Below are positions 45,900 through 58,090 of a DNA stretch of 64,000 nt, piece by piece. Origin of the DNA: Acanthochromis polyacanthus (taxonomy: Eukaryota; Chordata; Actinopteri; Pomacentridae). The DNA is taken from the NCBI RefSeq assembly GCF_021347895.1, contig NC_067127.1, positions 15,100,984 through 15,164,983 on the forward strand. Direction: 5' to 3'. Under the pieces are notes generated by a model. The model was not told the DNA's origin. It saw only the letters and a list, made by a program, of their open reading frames with translations, and ran no database searches. The position numbers were made by a program, and so were the translations under genes. Each line of letters begins with the position of its first letter. The first letter of the stretch is position 1.

Positions 45900-46720
45900 A
45901 CTGCTGTGACACAGATGGCAGGAGCTTCAGTCACAAAGACTGCGCAACTGACCAGCATGTCAATAAGAACAGTGATTAAAGTGACATCTGCATTTAGATC
46001 TACGGGGGAAAACAGTAAACGGGGTCAGAAATTATCATTGACTGCGCACGTTTAATGACCATGATGCTTATACATTGGTGTGATGGTTTAGTAGTGTGGC
46101 CGTAAGTGACTTATTTTGGCCCAATGGGAGCACCTACCGCCACCCAACATGCACCCATGTAGTCTTAATCTTGATATAATTGTGATTATATTTGTAATTT
46201 ATTAAGACTGCTACACACAGCTAAATAAGACTACTTTTACTGGACGTGGACTTTTCAATCATTGTAGCTGTGAAAATAAAAACTTCACCACAAATTATGT
46301 ACAACTTTAGCAGCTCAGTGTTGTACAGTCAGTGCAGGTTTATTTCCTCGGAACACTTCTGACTCTCAGGATACATCAACAACCTGCATGGTAGTACTGC
46401 AAGGAGAAAGCCAGTGCTCTCTGTGAACAACAGTACTGCTGGACTGCACTTTGCAAAAATCACAAGGTCAAGCCAGAAAGGTATTAGAACATGTTTTTGG
46501 GCATATGACACCAAAAATAGAATGTTTAGGTCTAAATTAGAAGCACTATGTTTCGAAAAGGAACACACTAAATTTCACAAGCGCTTTAGCCCATCTGTGA
46601 AACAGTGGTGGTAGTATCATGGTTTGGGCCCATTTTGCTACATCCAGGCCAGGACAGCTTGCTATTATTGATGGAACAATGAATTTTGAATTACACCAGC
46701 AAATGTAGCTTCATCACATC
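45900..46720 (+). pseudogene. Decayed Tc1-like transposase
   Basis: Recognisable pieces in order: an HTH start MAGASVTKTAQLTSMSIRTV (from about 45914), a middle segment RRKPVLSVNNSTAGLHFAKI, then WAYDTKNRMF, HKRFSPSVKQWW and a run matching the usual 'MVWG.F...G.G.L..I.GTMN' in broken frame (GLGPFCYIQARTACYY, then WNNEF). Several stops and frameshifts; the catalytic DDE residues are not all traceable. It lies between the convergent 3' ends of PSAP and SLC29A3. Candidate - strand AATAAA sites for SLC29A3 fall inside it. Confidence 0.7.
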
Positions 46721-46924
46721 AATGTAAACATAACATATTAATGTGAGGTATTCAAGAGTTAAGGCACGTTTGTAAAGTGTAAAATGAGAAACTTCTTTGG
46801 CACTTTCCCTCATAGCAACACATTGTTTTGAAGTTCTGGTACCCATCAGCATAGGATGCACTCACTATAGTGTCTTGCTCAAGTACACTGATGTACATGA
46901 CTTGGTGGCTGTTCACCATCGTGA

Positions 46925-49900
46925 TCAGATATAGTGCACGAGAAGTACAGAGAATGCAGATCCAAGAGCCAGTCCCAGAGTGAGAAAGAAAGTCATGACC
47001 ACTCCTGTGGCCTCTGCCAGCTCCCTTGGTACCACTTTTGGGCCATAGATCATTGGCAGTGTGCCTAGGTAGCCATTAGAGAGACCTAGCAGGCAGTTAA
47101 ACACCACAGGATAGACATCATGGCCAAACAGTACTGTGTGGAGGTGCTTCCTCGGCTGGTAGTTACAGAACATGAGAAGTGGCACAATGATAGAGCGACA
47201 CAGCACCAGTGCTGGCAGGACCCGACTGGTGGGACCAGGGACCTGCAGCCAGGCTGTGGCCTGCCTGCCGCAAAAGTCAGCAAAGTTGTATAGGAGGAAG
47301 CTGGTAAGGGGCACAAAGTAAGTGGTTGTCCAAGGATTGCTACTGTCCTTTTCAACGGACTGGATCCCCGAGGATACTGCTGGGAACAGCATGATGGAGA
47401 CAAAGAAGACATAGAAGACACTCAGTCCGAGCACCCATGTCTTCTGAAGGATAGGCTGCAGTGGTGGGACTGCACTTGCAGTACCTCCACCCTCATTCAT
47501 CACTCCTGGATTGTTGTGTGTTGATCCCAGCATGTAGTGTCTAGAGACAGGAGAAGATGTGTTGAACCTGTCCCCTGAACTGGCAATATTAGACTGTCAT
47601 AATGGCTGCTTCAAAGACAGCTTAATTTACAAATGGCTTTTAAATGTGATTCATCCATTTGTGTATAATTCATATAACAAATAATTAATTTGATTATGAG
47701 CATTGTTGACCTGAATGATATAGTAGCTGTAAAGTTAAACTGCACATACAAAATAACAGGCACAGGTTCAGAACACACGATTGTTTTACAGGGATTTAAA
47801 CATTGAACTATGGTGCCATCTGGTGACTCACAACGCACACAGCTAAACTATCCGTAATCTATAGAATCTAGGTTCAATCACATGGACATTTTACTTGACA
47901 AGGGAAGGTGTTATGATATCCTACATCTGTAACTTAAAATGCAGGGTTAATAGGTAGTGTATGCATCCACAAAAGAACTACAAATCTTTGACTACTACTG
48001 ACCTTGAGTATGCCAGCTGAGGCAGCAGAAAATATGAGATGATGCAGAGCAGAATGAAGACGTCAGCTGTCACGAAATAGGCCAGAGCGCTGTTTGTCAC
48101 ATCATTAGCTGCAGCTAGGTCCACTATTGATGCTACGGCACTCAGTGTGCCTCCCATAGCCTGACCTGAAGGAAAAACAGCGCTTTAGTTTTTCATTTCA
48201 GGAAACAAATGGCACTTGAGCTGCTAATGAAGAGGAGGAGAAGAGTGCTGAAATAAAATGAGGGAGAGATGATAATCAACAAAGTCCCAAAAATATTAGG
48301 AGTCTGAGCTTACTCCTGTTGCTTTTTCTTGTTTACACAGGACAAGAATTATAACTAATATGCTCAGTAGCTCCACAATTGAACACAATGATTAGTTTAA
48401 AAATGTATATCACTATAATGGTCTTGGACTAGAAAATGCAACAAACTTATCTTTAAGGCATTAAAGATTTACAATATTATCAGCAAGCCCAGTGTTTATA
48501 TATTAATTTCCAAATATACTCAACATGTCCAAAATGAGGTCCTAAATTGGGACCATCTCTTCTGTAAGGAGAAACTATTGTGTTTTAATGACAGTTCTGT
48601 TCTGTATTCTGTCTCCTCTTTGTGTTCATAGACTGTGCCCACACACTTAATATTTCCCACACAGTGTGGTGGTGGAAAAAGGAATAAAAAGAGTGACAAT
48701 AAAACTTTGTCAGATAAATAAACTTTTACATTAAGCAGCTAAACACTAAGCATTCTATGTATTTCAAGACTTCAGAAAATTTATTTCTAACTAGTAATAT
48801 ATAATGTGACAGCCCCCGTGTGTCTGTCTATTAGATGAACTAATGACATCTGTTCTCTTTAAGGTGCTGGGATTGGCCAGGTGTAATCATTAAGATGTGG
48901 AGCACCTGGGCCCGCTGCTCCACCTCAGCTATATATACTTGCTTCCTGTGATCTGTCTGGGCTCTCTCTGCTCCCGGTTCCAGTCGTCTGAGCCATATGC
49001 ATCATTTATTTAGTTCCTTTTGTTAGTGCACCTTTCAACACCTTGCACCACATCATTTCCACACAGCCAACTACACACTACTGATATTACAGACAAGACA
49101 CACTCCATGCTTACAGTTATTCTTGTTTTTCTTATCTTAATTTGTAATATATTATTTGATTACTTTTGGAAAGCGGACTCCTCCTGTTCCTTTGTCATGG
49201 CCGTTGAGCCGGGTTGTGACAATATGCAAAGACATTCGTCTGAATAAGGACTCTACCTGATATGAGGGCCTGAGAGATCCTCATGGGAAACTGTCCACTG
49301 ATACCAAACATACTGCCAGAGAAGATGTTGGAGGCTCCACTGACGACAGCCACGCTGACCAGTGTTCCAGTAAAGAACTCCATCCTGCAGTCCGACACGT
49401 CCACCTTCACCAGCACCGTGGTAATGACAAACACCAGCAGGATCACAAAAAGAGACGACAGGATTCTCATTTTTGGAGACAACCTAGAATGCCACAAACA
49501 CACAGGTGATTTGGCATTAGGCTGGAGATGATCAGAGATCAGTTCATCAACACCAAATGTGAAGCAGTTGCGTTATGCTGTTGGAATAAGCCAGAAATTG
49601 TTTGGCTACAGTCTATGTACAACATATATAATACATACATGTATACAATCCTGACTGTGTCCTTGCAAATGTGAGACTGTCAGGTTTTAATTATACAGAC
49701 AAGGTCTAAATATAACTAACAAAGTCCAAAGATAGCAAAGAGGAACAGTCTTCAAGGTACAATGAGAAAATTAGATTACTGCAACCTCGGCGTCTAATGG
49801 CCTAAATAGGACAAATGTGGAACTGTACCATCGCAACATCCAGGGACAAACACCAAAGTCATAGAACACATCCCATGTGTGTGTGTGTGTGTGTGTGTGT

Positions 49901-51837
49901 GAGGGACAAACCTGTTAACAAAGACATAGTTGAGTATCAGACACACCACAGAGGGCACCGTGGAGGCAATGGCCAGATAACTTTCAAAGTAGTTCTGTGA
50001 ACAGATACGGAAAAGACAGCACATTTTTGTTCAAGGATTCATTAGAACAGATGAGCATACAGTCAAACACTCGCATAGTGTCTCATACAAAACATGAGGA
50101 AGTGAGAAAGGGGAGGGGAACATGCAGAAATCAACTGAAATCGACCTCGCTTTTCTTTTTTATGACTTATGAAATCAGGTGATAATCTCAGAAGAGCAAC
50201 AATTTATAGAATGTGTCCAGGCAATTTAACAGTTGTTTGTCTTCTATTGTTCTTACATATGAATGCAATACAATACAATGCTAACGAGAATGAGGCTTAG
50301 GGTTGTTGATGTCTTCTCTCGCTTTCACGTTCCAGCAATTCTTCCTCCTCTCTCCTTGTCATGTAAACCATTTTATCCATCACGTGTTTCTCATCTAACC
50401 TGTGAAGCCGCATTGCGTTTTATTTTAAGGATCAGCTTTGACAACAAACACACATGTAAACATGTTCATTGCACAATCACCAGCACACATGAACTTTTTA
50501 AGGTTAGCTGAGGTCACGTGGGACCACACTTTTACACAAAACAAACATCTTCTATTCTGTCCACGCTAACTGTGCTATTTCCTGACTCCTGCAGACAGAC
50601 AGTCTTTGTTGGATGCTCAGCTATCATACCATGCTGCCACCATGAATCTGTCAGAGCTTCATAAAGGTTGAAGGATTATTGGTCTGGCCGATTATTGGAT
50701 CAAACATTCAGAGTTTTTCCAATGATCAGTTTTACTGGTGTGTTTTTTTTTTTTTTTTTTAGCTGATTCCAGATAAGATAAATGATTTAGAAGTGCAGTG
50801 GTATCTGACCACATGACTGTCTGGCTGGTTGCCAGACAGTCAGTAATGGCCTGTCATCACTGAGGGATAAATGTTGAAAAGCCTCTTTGATGAAACACAA
50901 GTAAAAAAAAAATCAATAAACAAAGTCTTCTCATTTTTTGTGCTACTCTAAATTTTGACACAAAGATTTGGATTTTTCCATCAAATGTTTATTAGTTATC
51001 CATCTCCTTGATTACTAATAACATCAACCCTGAAAAAAGGCTTCCTATGTGTATATAGACATACAGACAGAATATCTGACCAGTACTTAGAATCCAAAGA
51101 GCTAACTACTGTATTTGGCTTGGCAGTTGCTTTCTTTCTTGTAGTCATACTGGCATTGTGTGGTTCTTTCAGTTGACTGCAGATTACACACAAGGGTCAG
51201 CCTCAGTGACACTCTTGTCAATTCTGCTTCTAGGAAAAAATAATTATTTAAACGATGAAAGAAGATGTACTTGACCGCTGAAACTCTGCTGCTCTCTGCC
51301 CTTATCTCGGTTGCCCTCAAGAAGGCTTCAGACATTTCTAATTGTATTACCGTGGTGTAATGGAGTTCTGTGAGATGTGAAAGGACACTCAGTCCTAGCA
51401 TCTGTCACAGGATGGTCACAGTTCCTTGTGAAAAGCATGCAAAGTGACACAAATGCGCATCTGCCTGTGCGTGCACACACAAACGTACTGCAGCTGTATT
51501 TAGTAGCACTCACACTGAGGTCCGAACTTTGCTCCTCACCGCTGCTGTGGTCGGTGTTGTTGCTGAATTTGTAGAGCCAGTAGTGTTTGGCTGTTATGAA
51601 GAAGTTCCAGGGCAGCAAGGAACCAATGCCCATCAAAAAAAAGATGATGTACACCAAACAGTACGAGTCTTCTGGACTGTAGCGCACAGCCAGAGGCGCT
51701 GGGGAATTTTTGGGAATAAGGGACGCAGAGAGACTGTGGTCCTCGCTCTCCTCATCATCAGATATAACGTGGTCATCAAGTGCAGTTGGACGATAAGATG
51801 AGTTGAGACTTGACTGCAGGGGCTCTGTGTTGTCCAT
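46925..51837 (-). CDS. slc29a3: SLC29A3 / ENT3, lysosomal equilibrative nucleoside transporter
   Basis: Eleven-helix transporter exporting nucleosides from lysosomes (and found in mitochondria). Coding exons in gene order: 51514-51837, 49912-49994, 49257-49483, 48003-48165, 46925-47540; 1413 bp in frame, 470 residues (human 475). The cytosolic N-terminus is acidic ([15 protein letters not shown]). TM1 reads [20 protein letters not shown], the ENT signature. The next exon has [20 protein letters not shown]. Later landmarks are [52 protein letters not shown] and [23 protein letters not shown] was chosen as start because AAAATGG is a good context; an in-frame ATG at 51867 would add ten residues (MGVSWTLFVK). 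No textbook acidic dileucine motif ([DE]xxxL[LI]) was seen in the N-terminus. Confidence 0.95.
48805..49221. mobile_element. Probable solo LTR of a retrotransposon
   Basis: A 417-bp unit beginning TGTGACAGCCCC and ending GGGTTGTGACA, so TG...CA with a short inverted repeat (TGTGACA/TGTGACA-like), plus an internal TATA-like CTATATATACTTGC near 48930. It lies in the SLC29A3 intron just before the exon at 49257. No internal gag-pol or second LTR is present. A clean target duplication could not be confirmed. Confidence 0.55.
49876..49901. repeat. Short GT/CA repeat next to a splice donor
   Basis: About 13 GT units; on the SLC29A3 sense strand this is a CA repeat that begins about 10 nt inside the intron after the exon 49912-49994. 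Confidence 0.95.
50670..50760. repeat. Degenerate transposon fragment and poly(T) run
   Basis: GGCCGATTATTGGATCAAAC resembles the 'GGCCGATTATCGG' end common in fish hAT elements; a T18 run follows at about 50742. Ends not defined. The remainder of this SLC29A3 intron (49995-51513) shows nothing recognisable. Confidence 0.3.
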
Positions 51838-52002
51838 TTTCACAAACAGGGTCCAGGATACTCCCAAAATATAGGAAGGTTGAGGCAGTCACTAAAGCAG
51901 GACGTGTTGAGCAGAAAGCTGTGAAGGAGAAGAAAAATATATGAGTTAACAAAAATCACTGACAAAATGTTCTGTAAGAGGTGGGATATGTATGAGACTT
52001 AC

Positions 52003-52122
52003 TTCTACGTCTGCTTGCCCACAAATGAAAAGACTGACTGTATTTGTTGAGAATCCATATTCTGGAGATGTCTCCGTGTTGGAGCTGGTAGAAAATAGTC
52101 CAGTGATCTCCACTCTGTGATG
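52003..52122 (-). other. slc29a3: Candidate SLC29A3 5'UTR exon
   Basis: 120 bp bordered on the - strand by GACGTTTCAG and GAAGTAAGTCT. It would splice to 51891 (acceptor CTGCTTTAG), ahead of the coding start. It contains one short upstream ORF (MDSQQIQSVFSFVGKQT). Inferred from splice sites only. Confidence 0.4.
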
Positions 52123-53594
52123 CTGAAACGTCAGAAATCTCATTTAAAGTCAGTCTTTAAATGCTGGGAATCAACAGGTATTTTGCAGAATTACATCTCT
52201 GTGATATGTAAACAAACATCTAAAAGAGATCTGAAAGGGAGAAGCTGCTCATTCTCAGAGGATGCTTAGTATGAAACACAGTGCAAAATTAAACAAACTC
52301 CCACTTTCTTTTAAATATGGAATGTCACAGGAACACATTAGCCAATTCTCACTGTGTGACTGCTCCACGATCAACAATGAAATGGGCCCCCATTTCATTA
52401 GTGTTTGGCAGCAGCATCAGGATTTCAACCCACTGCTCTCCCACAACAGGAATAAGTCCTCACATCTTTCCTTGGCTACTCAAACTCAGTTAGACAGAAC
52501 AACTCAGCATTTGTTCATTCCTCTTGTTTTAAGACATGTGATTGCTTGGCCTTTAGTAATCACTGTGGTTTTATTCCACATCTCCTGTCTGACTAACAAC
52601 AAACCAAGCAACTGAAAACCGTCACAGAATGCATTATCCTAAATAAAATTCATCATGCTGCACAATGATGTATCACAGTCACCTGATTCTGTCCTCATGT
52701 TCAGGAGCTTCATGTTTAACATCAAAACCTCACATAGTCTCTCTTTATCCTGTCTTGTGTCTTGATTAGAGTCGCCTTGCATAATGTTTTTTGAGCAGGC
52801 AAAAGAACACAGTGGGACTTAGAAAACAAATTAATTAAAGTTGTAAAGTTCACACATATACTCATTACATGTTGAGATTTTTCAAAATTCTGTTTTACCA
52901 TTATTATATGTAACTTATGTGATTATATATTATTACATGTGTAATAGATATATGTAAACATGTAGTTCAAATGGCCTAAACATTTCATTTCATCTTTAGA
53001 CATTCCATCTGTTTTGCAAACTACAACTTCACATGGAAAATGTGTAAAGCGAGAGGCATAAAAGAAAGCTCATAAGAGAGGAACAGAGAGCTGCAGTGTG
53101 TGAATCCTACCATCAGAAATAGAAAAACAGGCTTTCACCAGCTGCACTTCTTCAATATCATGGGGTCGTTACTCAGACTATCTAAGGAGACTAAGGAAAG
53201 GCTGACAGGACACCACAAAGCTGACTTAGCACCCTAAAACATGATGTGTGAGTGAGGAACTAGTATTCACATGATACTTAGCCAAGAAAAGGAGTTAAAC
53301 TGACTCAAACTTCGGACAACACGAGTAGTGTATGTAGCTAGCAGCTGTTTGCTATTTTCACTCTTCACAGTAACAATGCATTCTAATATTTCTTCTTTCT
53401 TATTTATTCTTCTGTCGGTGTCTTCATTAGAAAGGTATTTAATTGAATATATGTGTAATACTTGCTAAGTGTGGACACCGCTGTAAACAAAGATTAGAAG
53501 CTAACTAGCTCAGCCTTGACAATTGTCCACAAACGTTGTTAAACCTAGATTTTCCTAGGCCTTATGATAAATCTATTATACAAAACAAACTTAC

Positions 53595-53700
53595 CTCACT
53601 CCCGGAGACTCCCTCGCTGTTGCTTCTGTCTTTTCTCTCAGTGTTACACCAACACAAAAGTCCATTAACAGCAGACTTCATTTCTGGTCAGCTGACAAAC
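53595..53700 (-). other. slc29a3: Likely SLC29A3 non-coding first exon
   Basis: The - strand donor GGGAGTGAG/GTAAGTTTG at 53594/53595 lies about 1.7 kb upstream of the first coding exon, as expected for a 5'UTR exon. Its upstream edge is not defined. The palindrome GTCAGCTGAC is at 53687-53696, near the inferred start. Confidence 0.5.
53687..53696. promoter_or_regulatory. GTCAGCTGAC palindrome near the SLC29A3 start
   Basis: Identical to the decamer at 35367-35376 upstream of PSAP. It matches the flanks of the CLEAR consensus with CAGCTG in place of CACGTG. Confidence 0.35.
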
Positions 53701-54018
53701 ATGTCAATGTCCAGGAGTAACAACAGTCAAGCTACCGGCTCGAAGCCTTCAGATTAAAAGCGGCATCTCAAGCTAAATAATACTCAGATACATTACATTA
53801 CATTTACATTACTCATAGTCCGATTTCCGACTCTCCTGAAGGCAACTTCGTTGTCCGACTGCACATAAATGCACCAATTACGTTAGTTTGATCTTTTGAT
53901 TGTATTTCATTTGGATTTGAAGAAGCTTTGTGTTCATAGCTTCCTGATGCCGGAGGAGAAGACGAACAGCTTTGTACCTTTGCGGTAAGAAGACTATGGT
54001 AATTTATTTCAGGTCTTT

Positions 54019-54441
54019 AGCGAACTCGAGACAGAATTGGCAGTTTTTTGCTCACCATTCACAGTCGAAGCTTCTGATGTGCCCTCTGACATGCAACATG
54101 AAATTATTATTTTGCAGTGTTATGTAGAACTGAAGGACAGATTTGCCTCTGTGGGCTTAGAAACATTTGATCAGCATCTCCTTCCAGGCTACCCTAAATT
54201 AACAGCACTGGCTGCAAAAATGTTGTGCACGTCTGGGACGACCTATCTTTGTGAGCAACTTTTCTCAGTGATGAACATTAATAATAAAACAAAACTGCAC
54301 ACAAAGCTCACACATAAGCACTTAACTGACATGCTGAAGTTGGCTGCTGCTCAGCACATGATGCCTGATACTGATGCACTTGTGCAGGCTAAAAGATGTC
54401 AAGTTTCAGGAGCAAATACGAAGCAAGAAAAAGTCCTGTAA
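54019..54441 (+). pseudogene. hAT transposase C-terminal fragment
   Basis: Open over about 140 codons (from VFSELETELAVF). It contains ILQCYVELKDRFASVGLETF, YPKLTALAAKMLCTSGTTYL and CEQLFSVMNINNKTKL, then HKHLTDMLKLAAAQ. This is the hAT dimerisation region seen in GTF2IRD2/ZBED9-type transposase relatives. The BED finger and most of the catalytic part are absent, and no terminal repeats were found. It is directly upstream of the SLC29A3 promoter in the opposite direction. Confidence 0.75.
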
Positions 54442-54772
54442 AATGCTGCTTTAAACATTGTTGCCCTAGGGAAAAAAAAACAGTTGCTAAATGAAAACTT
54501 GCTGTAGCAAATACTGTGAAATTCAGTGTTGGTCATCAGATTCACTACAAAAGTGTTTGGTTGAGTGGAATATTATTTCTAATGGATGCATCCATGTTAT
54601 GCATGTACTTTTTTATGTATATTTTACATATTATACATAAACAAGGCAGGTGACAACTTTACTTTCTTAACTTATATTATATTCATTCATTACACACAGA
54701 CTGATATATTTCAAATGTTTATTTCTCTTAATTTTGATGATTATACCTGAATACTAATGAAAATCACAAATT

Positions 54773-56005
54773 CAGTATCTCAAAAAAAAAATAGAATATT
54801 ACTTTAGACCAATACAAAAAGACATTTCTAGAAACACTGGCCAACTGAAAAGTATGAACATGAAAACTATGAGCATGTACAGCACTCAATGTTTAGTTGG
54901 GGCTCCTTTTGCCTGAATTACTGCAGCAATGCGGCATGGTATAGAGTCGGTCAGTCTGTGGCACTGCTCAGGTGTTATGAGAGTCCAGGTTGCTCTGATA
55001 GTGGCCTTCAGCTCCTCTGCATTGTTGGGTCTGGCATATCGCATCTTCCTCTTCACAATACCTCATAGATTTTCTATGGGGTTAAGGTCAGGCGAGTTTG
55101 CTGGCCAATTAAGAACAGGGATACCATGGTCCTTAAACCAGGTACTGGTAGTTTTGGCACTGTGTGCAGGTGCCAAGTTCTGTCAAAAAAATGAAATCTG
55201 CATCTCCATGAAGCTGGTCAGCAGCAGGAAGCATGAAGTACTCTAAAACTTCCTGGTAGACGGCTGCGTTGACTTTGAACCTAAGAAAACAGGATGGTTT
55301 GGCACCCCAAGCCATCACTGACTGTGGAAACTTTACACTTGACCTCAAGCAATGTGGATTCTGTGCCTCTCCTCTCTTCCTCCAGACTCTGGGACCTTGA
55401 TTTCCAAAGGACATGCAAAATTTACTTTCATCAGAGAACATAACTTTGGACCACTCAGCAGCAGTCCAGTCCTTTTTGTCTTTAGCCCAGGCAAGATGCT
55501 TCTGATGCTGTCTCTTGTTCAAGAGTCGCTTGACACAAGGAATGCGACAGCTGAAAGCCATGTCTTGCATACGTCTGTGCGTGGTGGTTCTTGAAGCACC
55601 GACTCCAGCTGCAGTCCACTCTTTGTGAACCTCCCCCACATTTTTGAATGGTAGTCATTTCACAATCCTCTCCAGGGTGCGGTTATCCTTATTGCTTGTA
55701 CACTTTTTTCTGCCACATCTTTTCCTTCCCTTCGCCTCTCTATTGATGTGCCTGGGCACAGAGCTCTGTGAACAGCCAGCCTCTTAAGCAATGATCGTTT
55801 GTGTCTTGCCCTGCTTGTGCAAGGTGTCAATGGTCGTCTTTTCAGGTCAGCAGTCTTCCCCGTGATTGTGTAGCGTACAGAACTAGACTGAGAGACCATT
55901 TAAAGGTCTTTGCTAGTGTTTCCACTTAATTGGCTGATTAGAGTGTGGCACCAAGTGTCTTCAATATTGAACCTTTCCACAATATTCTAATTTTCTGATA
56001 TTGAT
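54773..56005 (-). mobile_element. Tc1/mariner-like element, nearly complete
   Basis: About 1.23 kb. The left end has CAGTATCTCAAAAA...ATAGAATATT and the complement of the right end has CAATATCAGAAAATTAGAATATT, an imperfect inverted repeat. It contains a damaged transposase (next entry). Length and layout match Tc1-like elements of fish. A TA duplication could not be resolved because the ends are degraded. Confidence 0.8.
54900..55899 (-). pseudogene. Tc1-like transposase, frameshifted
   Basis: The best-preserved block, 55639-55133, starts MGEVHKEWTAAGVGASRTTT (second HTH). It runs through WTAAEWSKVMFSDESKFCMS, which holds the first catalytic Asp, and RVWRKRGEAQNP to VKFPQSVMAWGAK. After a frameshift near 55180, [15 protein letters not shown] gives the second Asp and the Glu region (about 55060-55115). 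The N-terminal HTH (55640-55899) is open in a shifted frame. Stops and frameshifts mean no full transposase can be made from this copy. The usual length is about 340 residues. Confidence 0.85.
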
Positions 56006-56106
56006 ATTGAAAGGCATTAGAGGAGATTTAATTTCCTACGACTTTGAACGTAGCATGCGCATGTGCACATACAACCTCTCCCTCACCCCCCTCTAACCAC
56101 CCCCTC

Positions 56107-56400
56107 TTAACATTTACGAAGAAACGCCCCCCTCCAGACACTTGCGTAGGACTCGTGAATTTGTCTTTTACGACTGGGTCCCCCTGGATCTTTATCTGCC
56201 ATTATGTAAAAAAAGATGAGCAAAACAAGTCGCCAGCTAACTACGAAGCTATACCAAAGCAACACATACAGAAAACACGTAAATCCAAGGCGTACGTAAT
56301 CTACGTAAATAGGCCTGAGCCGGAAGATTTTTGATTGACAGGAAAGGGAGCAAACCAAACGCCTCGGTCCAAGCGCATTGATTGGCTGATGTTTTTCAGG
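56107..56400 (-). other. Orphan first-exon-like segment with promoter-like upstream DNA
   Basis: On the - strand an ATG at about 56203 opens MADKDPGGPSRKRQIHESYA then SVWRGAFLRKC and a stop, with GTAAAT as a possible donor after GCGTTTCTTC. Upstream (56330-56400) are two CCAAT-type motifs (inverted ATTGGCTGA) and a GC-rich stretch. No homologue is recognised and no following exon was found beyond the Tc1 element. It may be the 5' end of a gene, a repeat-encoded exon or chance. Confidence 0.3.
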
Positions 56401-56404
56401 TCCT

Positions 56405-58085
56405 GCCATGTCCACAGTTATTTTTTTTATTTTTTTATTTTTTAGAAACCATACATACAAGTCCACTAAAGGTCAGTATATTCATTTTGTGTGAATCAGA
56501 CAAATTAAAAAAAAACAAAAAAAACATCCTCCATAACGGATTTGGGATTTTCATTAGTATCAAGGTATAAACATCAAAATGAAGATAAATAAACATTTGA
56601 AATATATCGGTCTGTGTGTAATGAATGAATATAATACACACGTTCCCTTTCTGAATGGAAGTAGTGAAATAAATAAACTTTTTCAAGACATTCTAACTAT
56701 ATGACCAGCACCTGTATATTTCATAATGAATAAAATTTTCTGAAAACAGTTGATTGCATTTTGGAGGTGTGTATGTGTATAACCAAACCATGTGAATTAC
56801 ATACTTGTGGAACTTGTCTTGGCCCAAAAAACAGGGTATGCAAATCTTGGCACATCCAGAATGTGTCCTGCCGAATAATGCATCCCCCTGTTAAAGTTGA
56901 AGCAGGAAGTTAACAAAGAAAGTTGAAAACCACCTTCTGATACCTGAAATCTCTGAGTTTTCACACATAGAACACCTTAACATGTCACTGTAAAAACGTC
57001 ATAGTATGATGTGTTGCTCAAAGAAATAATGCCTGGATTTCGCTGACAGTTTTCAAAATTATACAAAATAGTTGCCACATTGTAATAGACTTATAGAGGG
57101 AGGAAGAGAGGGAGAGTGTGAACTGTTGTTTTAGACAATAACATTTTTTTTCCCCATAACTTATGTAGTTTTCTTATTTTGCACAGACAATGTTTACATT
57201 TGGAGAGCCTTGTTGCATTTGAGAATGCATCCAGTGGGGCCTCACAATAAAATTAGGCATGATGTGTTAAATCCACGGCAGGAGATATGTGATGTTACCT
57301 AAAATTAGTTAAATAACCCACATATATCGGTATCGGTATTGGTTGATATCGGAATCAAAAAATTGAGAGTTGGACAATGTCGGCATATTGGTTATTGCCC
57401 AAAAAAAGCCAATATCAGACATCCCTTAAATAAATAAATAAGCGAATTTAACAATCCTTAAAAATAGCAAAAAAGTCATTAATAATGAGGAGTAAGGAAC
57501 TAAAGTGGACATTGCATTGTGCTATTGTTGTAGCTTACAGATAATGTGTTAAGGCTTGAATTTAGATCTGAGGTCAGAGTTATTGTTGCTGTTACAGAGG
57601 CACCACAACATCATTGTGACAAAGTGATTCATTAGGTTATATTTGAAAGACTACAGCCCATAGGACAGTAGCAAAAGACATTATTTCATTCGGTTTATCT
57701 ATAAAATCCATCTGTAAATATTGTTAATTACAGTCTTAACAAATATATAAGACAAACCAAACACATACAATTATGTGGCTGCAAGAAAGTTTCACAAAGA
57801 CGCAGACAATAGCAGCTGTAGACTTAAATAAACACACAATCAACCAAGTCTGTATCGGAAGATCACTTTTTGTGACAAGGCTTTTATTAAATAAAAACAG
57901 GAATTGAGAAAGTAGTGCATCAACGAATAATGAATAACAAAATAACTGAATATAATAAGCGGTCCATGTAGCACACCAAAGATAGACTGCTATAAATGGA
58001 GATTTTTAAAGTTATTTTTAGGAAAGAATATCAGGCTCCATGTGAAAATCACTGCAATATGGAAAAGTCTAACTGCTGCAGTAGC
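56405..58085. other. Intergenic DNA with a hAT-type fragment
   Basis: AT-rich. At 57320-57425, TATCGGTATCGGTATTGG ... CCAATATCAGACATCCCT is a typical hAT end. Nothing else was recognised. Confidence 0.45.
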
Positions 58086-58090
58086 AGATC

